DNA of 9,541 nt from Bacteroidales bacterium (GTDB taxonomy: Bacteria > Bacteroidota > Bacteroidia > Bacteroidales > JAADJA01): contig JAIORT010000754.1 of assembly GCA_021107975.1 (NCBI GenBank), positions 1 to 9,541 of the forward strand, written 5' to 3'. The position numbers and the translations under genes were made by a program. This document shows positions 6,151 to 9,541 of this stretch, in pieces. Below the pieces are notes generated by a model. That model was given only the letters and a program-made list of their open reading frames with translations, had not been told where the DNA came from and searched no databases. The first letter of the stretch is position 1. Every line of letters begins with the position of its first letter.

Positions 6151-6765
6151 CTAAACAGCATGTAAATAATTTATTTTAAGATTATTAATTCTGGAAAATT
6201 TCTCAAAAACTAGGTTAGAATCCCTTTTGCGTACTTCAAATTTAATCTTGCATTTCAACTCAAAAATTTGAAAAATCTGGTTTAAGTTACTTTCCCTTAT
6301 AATTTTTTTTACATTATTCATCTCTTCATATCCAAATTCAATTTCATAAATATCATTAATCGTTTTTGAAATGATTATTGCATTATTCAGTGCCTCTTTT
6401 GAAGCGGTTTTGTATGCATTAATCAATCCGCTTACTCCGAGTTTTGTACCACCAAAGTATCTAATAACAACAACCAGTATATTAGTTAAATCTTTTGATA
6501 GAATCTGTCCGTAAATTGGTCTTCCTGCTGTTCCTGATGGTTCGCCGTCATCATTCATTCTATATACTAACTTAGCAAAACCAAGCCGGTAAGCATAACA
6601 ATGATGCCTTGCATCATGGTATTTTTTTCTTAATTCTTTAAAATGTGCTTTTACCTCTATTTCATTCTTAACAGGAAGGGCAAATGCTATAAATCTACTC
6701 CCCTTACTTTTAAATAATCCTTCCGAAATTTGCTCAATTGTTTTATACGTATCTTCAAAAAGCAT
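6151..6765 (-). CDS. yigZ: YigZ/IMPACT family protein
   Basis: The 204-residue protein matches the YigZ/IMPACT (UPF0029) family in length and motifs. It has SKGSRFIA at 20-27, the signature DDGEPSGTAGRPI at 72-84, and IRYFGGTKLGVSGLINAY at 101-118, followed by a C-terminal ferredoxin-like domain (about 135-204) typical of YigZ. The eukaryotic relative IMPACT binds GCN1 and modulates GCN2 signalling. Bacterial members are widespread but their biochemical role is unsettled; nucleic-acid or translation-factor association has been suggested from the fold. It is on the same strand as dnaA, 212 bases upstream of it, with a long AT-rich region separating the two, so it is more likely a separate transcription unit. 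The ATG at 6763-6765 places the family's conserved N-terminal segment correctly. Nothing in it looks truncated. Confidence 0.92.
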   Translation of the reverse strand: MLFEDTYKTIEQISEGLFKSKGSRFIAFALPVKNEIEVKAHFKELRKKYHDARHHCYAYRLGFAKLVYRMNDDGEPSGTAGRPIYGQILSKDLTNILVVVIRYFGGTKLGVSGLINAYKTASKEALNNAIIISKTINDIYEIEFGYEEMNNVKKIIRESNLNQIFQIFELKCKIKFEVRKRDSNLVFEKFSRINNLKINYLHAV

Positions 6766-6864
6766 TAATAATCATCCGATTAATCAAATTTCAGTTTCCG
6801 ATAAAAAAGTCGTTAAATATATCAAAATTTTTAATTGAAATCAATTTTTTAAAAAATAATTCTA

Positions 6865-6909
6865 ATATAGAATAAGTCTATATAAAATATATCATGATTA
6901 ACTGATATA
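6865..6909. repeat. Two adjacent short dyads, possible operators
   Basis: ATATAGA (6865-6871) pairs with TCTATAT (6877-6883) across 5 bases. TATATCA (6888-6894) pairs with TGATATA (6903-6909) across 8 bases. Both are perfect 7-base arms, and they lie 4 bases apart, roughly 75-120 bases before the candidate ygeY -7 element. The size suits a dimeric regulator site, but arms made almost wholly of A and T arise easily by chance in such DNA. Confidence 0.25.
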
Positions 6910-6981
6910 CTATGAGTTAAATATTTTCTCGTCATTATCATAATTTTTATCTTTTTTAATTATTTTGCGAACCTATATTCT

Positions 6982-6989
6982 TAATTTTG
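6982..6989 (+). promoter_or_regulatory. Candidate -7 element for ygeY-ygeW
   Basis: TAATTTTG is an exact match to TAnnTTTG on the plus strand. It would start transcription near 6995 and give a leader of about 150 bases that contains the whole inverted repeat at 7027-7117. A TTTG at 6964-6967 is present but only 14 bases upstream, shorter than the usual 17-21, so the -33 element is weak. Confidence 0.35.
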
Positions 6990-7026
6990 GTAAATTATTT
7001 TTAAAATTCATTTTATGAAACACTAA

Positions 7027-7117
7027 TGTTTATATTCGTCTTGACCACTGTCCTGTGCGTTTGCCTTGTCAGTACAGATGCGTTTTAGTATGCGAAGTGG
7101 TCTGACGAATATTTACA
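7027..7117 (+). promoter_or_regulatory. Large inverted repeat / structured leader upstream of ygeY
   Basis: ATATTCGTC (7032-7040) pairs perfectly with GACGAATAT (7104-7112), and GACCACT (7043-7049) with AGTGGTC (7096-7102), giving 9 plus 7 base pairs separated by a 2-by-1 internal loop. TGT (7027-7029) with ACA (7115-7117) can extend it. The 46-base interior can form a second stem, CTGTGC (7053-7058) with GTACAG (7072-7077), including one G-U pair, and contains TGCGTTT twice (7056-7062 and 7079-7085). The element is clearly richer in GC than the surrounding intergenic DNA, ends 27 bases before the ygeY ATG and has no T-run after it, so it is not an intrinsic terminator. It could be a cis-regulatory RNA for the purine genes, a protein-binding site, or a small dispersed inverted-repeat element. 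I do not recognise it as a known riboswitch class. Confidence 0.55.
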
Positions 7118-7144
7118 GTTAACATATTACTAAATTTTAAACAG

Positions 7145-8329
7145 ATGAATATATTTAATCAAATCAGGAAATTATCTGAAGAATACAGAGATTATACCGC
7201 AGAAAATTTATCGAGTTTAATAAAAATAAAATCCCTGAGCCGGCAGGAAGAAAATGTTCAGCAGGAACTTAAAAAGCAAATGGAGGAGAGCGGAGCAGAC
7301 GAGGTTGTAATTGACGGACTTGGAAATGTTATAGGAAGAATTGGAAATGGAAAAAAGGTTTTGGCAATCGATGGGCATATCGATACTGTTGATGTTGGAA
7401 ATATTGAAAACTGGAATTTTAATCCGTTTTCCGGCGAAATAAAGGACGGGTATGTTCATGGTCGGGGAAGTGTTGACCAAGAAGGAGGCGTAGCTTCAAT
7501 GGTAACAGCAATCAGAATTCTAAAAGAAATCGGGATTAAGAATGATATGACTGTCTATTTTGTTGGAAGTGTTATTGAAGAGGATTGCGACGGTTTATGC
7601 TGGAAGTACATTATTGAAGAAGATAAAATAAAACCTGATATTGTTATTATTACCGAACCCACAAATTTGAATATTTACAGGGGGCATCGGGGAAGGATGG
7701 AAATTCAAATATCTTTTAATGGTATTTCGGCGCATGGCTCAGCTCCCGAACGGGGTAAAAATGCTATTTACATGGCTTCAAAAGCAGCGATGGAAATAGA
7801 AAAACTGAATGAAAGATTGAAATATGATGATTTTCTTGGAAAAGGCTCTGTTACGATTTCCGAATTTATATCAGGCAGTCCTTCTCTTTGTGCTGTTGCC
7901 GATTATGCAAGATTACATCTTGACAGAAGATTAACATGGAGCGAAACAAAAGAGTCTGCTATTAATGAATTAGAAAGTATTATTAAAAATATCGATGCTA
8001 AAATAAATATTCCATATTATGAAGAAAAGGCTTTTACAGGGTTAAAATATGGAATGGAAAAATATTTCCCAACCTGGAAAATGGAAGAAAATCATCCGGT
8101 TATCAAATCAGGAATAAAAGCATATAAAAATTTATATAATAAAATGCCACGTATTGGCAAATGGACATTCTCAACGAATGGCGTAACGATTAACGGAATT
8201 TACGGAATACCCATAATTGGTTTTGGACCGGGTAATGAAATTTATGCTCATGCGCCAAATGAAAAAATCCCGGTTGATGATTTGGTTGTTGCTTCGGCAT
8301 TTTATGCTGCTTATGCTTGTTCGGTTTGA
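7145..8329 (+). CDS. ygeY: YgeY-family M20 hydrolase, selenium/purine-catabolism linked
   Basis: The 394-residue protein is an M20-family dinuclear-metal hydrolase. The metal site is visible as H78-x-D80 in DGHIDTV, D111 in GRGSVDQEGG, the catalytic pair E145-E146 in VIEED, E171 in TEPT and H369 in YAHAPNE. The dimerisation lid domain (about 180-290) carries H197 in SAHGSAPERGKNA. Sequence and the immediate ygeW neighbour place it in the YgeY group rather than with ArgE or DapE. The group is named for co-occurrence with selenium-dependent molybdenum hydroxylases and belongs to the anaerobic purine/urate catabolic cluster, where it probably hydrolyses an amide or ureido intermediate; the exact substrate is not established by the sequence. 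The ATG at 7145 follows a long structured leader, and no Shine-Dalgarno is obvious. ygeW follows after 20 bases, so the two are an operon. Confidence 0.9.
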   Translation: MNIFNQIRKLSEEYRDYTAENLSSLIKIKSLSRQEENVQQELKKQMEESGADEVVIDGLGNVIGRIGNGKKVLAIDGHIDTVDVGNIENWNFNPFSGEIKDGYVHGRGSVDQEGGVASMVTAIRILKEIGIKNDMTVYFVGSVIEEDCDGLCWKYIIEEDKIKPDIVIITEPTNLNIYRGHRGRMEIQISFNGISAHGSAPERGKNAIYMASKAAMEIEKLNERLKYDDFLGKGSVTISEFISGSPSLCAVADYARLHLDRRLTWSETKESAINELESIIKNIDAKINIPYYEEKAFTGLKYGMEKYFPTWKMEENHPVIKSGIKAYKNLYNKMPRIGKWTFSTNGVTINGIYGIPIIGFGPGNEIYAHAPNEKIPVDDLVVASAFYAAYACSV

Positions 8330-8349
8330 ATTAAGAAATATAATTTATT

Positions 8350-9540
8350 ATGGAAACAAAATTTAAGAAATTAATATCAGAAATAGTCCGGTTAAGTTCC
8401 GGCTTGTATCAAAAGGATTTTCTGTTAACATGGGAAAAATCAAACGATGAAATCAAACAGATACTTTTAGTGGCAGAAATATTAAAATATTTACGTGAAA
8501 ATAATATATCACTCCGATGTTTTGATTCGGGGCTGGCTGTTTCAATCTTCAGGGATCAATCAACCCGCACAAGGTTTTCTTATGCTTCGGCAGCTAACCT
8601 GCTCGGTCTAAAAGTTCAGGATATGGATGAATCAAAGTCTCAGATAGCACATGGTGAAACAGTAAGAGAAACCGCTAATATGATTTCTTTTTTTACCGAA
8701 ATAATCGGAATCAGGGATGATAAATATCCGGGCATCGGAAATGCATATATGAAAGAGGTGGCGGAAGCCCTTGATGACGGCTTCCGAAATGGTGTTCTGC
8801 ATCAGCGTCCGGGTATCATTAATCTTCAATGCGATATTGATCATCCTACACAGTCTTTATCTGATTTACTCCACCTGGAGAATTATTTCGGTTCATTAGA
8901 AACACTGAAAGGAAAAAAAATTGCCATGACCTGGGCGTATTCACCAAGTTATGGTAAACCATTATCGGTGCCACAGGGTATTATTGGTTTAATGACTCGT
9001 TTCGGAATGAACGTTGAACTTGCTTATCCCGAAGGATATAATTTAAAACCCGAAGTTATTGAAATAGCAAAAAACCAGGCAAAGGAATCAGGGGGTTCTT
9101 TTAAAATTTCCGGTTCGATGGAAGATGCTTTTAAAGATGCTGATATTGTGTATCCTAAAAGCTGGGCGCCATACAGTGTTATGCAACAAAAAACCGAACT
9201 CTATAAAAATAACAATGAACAAGGACTAAAAGACCTCGAAAAATACGCTTTAAGCTTAAACTCAAATTATAAAAACTGGGAATGTAATGAGAACTTAATG
9301 AAGACGACTAAACACGGCTCAGCGCTTTATATGCATTGCCTTCCGGCTGATATTTCAGGAGTGTCGTGCGAACATGGGGAGGTTCAAAAAGAAGTGTTTG
9401 AAAAGTACAGGATTTTAACCTACATAGAGGCAGGATATAAACCCTATATCATTGCTTCCATGATTATTAACATGTTATTTAAAGAACCGGATAAGATATT
9501 AAGAAATTTACAAAACAGAGCTTCAGTAAGAAAGGGATAA
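8350..9540 (+). CDS. ygeW: Knotted carbamoyltransferase YgeW
   Basis: The 396-residue protein belongs to the aspartate/ornithine carbamoyltransferase superfamily. It has the carbamoyl-phosphate loop STRTR at 71-75, the HPTQ motif at 165-168 and HCLP at 329-332. Long blocks such as KSQIAHGETVRETAN (96-110), MTWAYSPSYGKPLSVPQG (193-210), YPKSWAPY (268-275) and LPADISGVSC (331-340) agree with Escherichia coli YgeW as I remember it. It is distinct from ArgF, PyrB and AguB. YgeW is thought to act in the breakdown direction on a ureido compound from purine degradation, releasing carbamoyl phosphate, with 2,3-diaminopropionate going to YgeX. Length and both ends look intact; the TAA stop is one base before the window edge. 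Partners such as ygeX, carbamate kinase or the selenium-dependent hydroxylase genes, if present, would lie to the right. Confidence 0.94.
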   Translation: METKFKKLISEIVRLSSGLYQKDFLLTWEKSNDEIKQILLVAEILKYLRENNISLRCFDSGLAVSIFRDQSTRTRFSYASAANLLGLKVQDMDESKSQIAHGETVRETANMISFFTEIIGIRDDKYPGIGNAYMKEVAEALDDGFRNGVLHQRPGIINLQCDIDHPTQSLSDLLHLENYFGSLETLKGKKIAMTWAYSPSYGKPLSVPQGIIGLMTRFGMNVELAYPEGYNLKPEVIEIAKNQAKESGGSFKISGSMEDAFKDADIVYPKSWAPYSVMQQKTELYKNNNEQGLKDLEKYALSLNSNYKNWECNENLMKTTKHGSALYMHCLPADISGVSCEHGEVQKEVFEKYRILTYIEAGYKPYIIASMIINMLFKEPDKILRNLQNRASVRKG

Positions 9541-9541
9541 C

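Larger units (their letters stand above)
6766..7025. other. AT-rich divergent intergenic region
   Basis: This is the first part of the 379-base gap between the divergent yigZ and ygeY genes. It is very AT-rich and holds no convincing reading frame or RNA gene. I can see two short dyads (6865-6883 and 6888-6909) and one -7-like box (6982-6989), annotated separately. No clear TAnnTTTG element was found for yigZ on the minus strand. The remainder of the gap (7026-7144) is the structured element upstream of ygeY. Confidence 0.6.

Noticed and set aside
7217..7480. Minus-strand 87-codon frame
   Set aside because: It is antisense to the well-supported ygeY metal-site region.
8632..8844. Minus-strand 70-codon frame
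   Set aside because: It is antisense to conserved ygeW sequence.

Overview
The window reads as chromosomal DNA from an AT-rich, probably anaerobic member of the Bacteroidetes. Three lines support this: several start sites lack a Shine-Dalgarno sequence; promoter-like elements match the Bacteroidetes -7 consensus TAnnTTTG, most clearly just upstream of the tRNA; and dnaA sits next to a low-molecular-weight phosphatase and a short RsmI-like methyltransferase, an order I recall from this phylum. Species-level identity cannot be read from the window.

Layout. Positions 18-1847 (minus strand) hold a two-gene operon: an HlyD-like membrane-fusion/adaptor protein followed 3 bases later by a VTC-domain (polyphosphate polymerase family) protein. 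Positions 2027-2191 (plus strand) form a compact tRNA-Ser(UGA) unit with its own promoter and a strong intrinsic terminator. The terminator's T-run overlaps the stop codon of the convergent methyltransferase gene. Positions 2190-6765 (minus strand) carry, in transcription order, yigZ/IMPACT, dnaA, LMW phosphatase, a serine/threonine dehydratase-racemase family enzyme with a TTG start, and the RsmI-like methyltransferase. From 7145 to the right edge, on the plus strand, lie ygeY and ygeW. These two genes mark the anaerobic purine/urate and selenium-linked catabolic cluster, which probably continues beyond the window.

The longest gene-free stretch is 6766-7144, the divergent region between yigZ and ygeY. 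It is mostly very AT-rich and has two small dyads. Just before ygeY it contains a roughly 90-base, more GC-rich inverted repeat that looks like a structured mRNA leader or a small repeat element. This is the least explained sequence in the window.

How the genes relate: dnaA and its neighbours are housekeeping genes. The VTC/HlyD pair looks like an envelope-associated polymer function of unknown role. The ygeY-ygeW pair suggests fermentation of purine-derived ureido/diamino compounds to carbamoyl phosphate and downstream products. No complete, clearly novel system is visible. The best leads are the ygeY leader element, the VTC/HlyD coupling and the nearly leaderless tRNA promoter.
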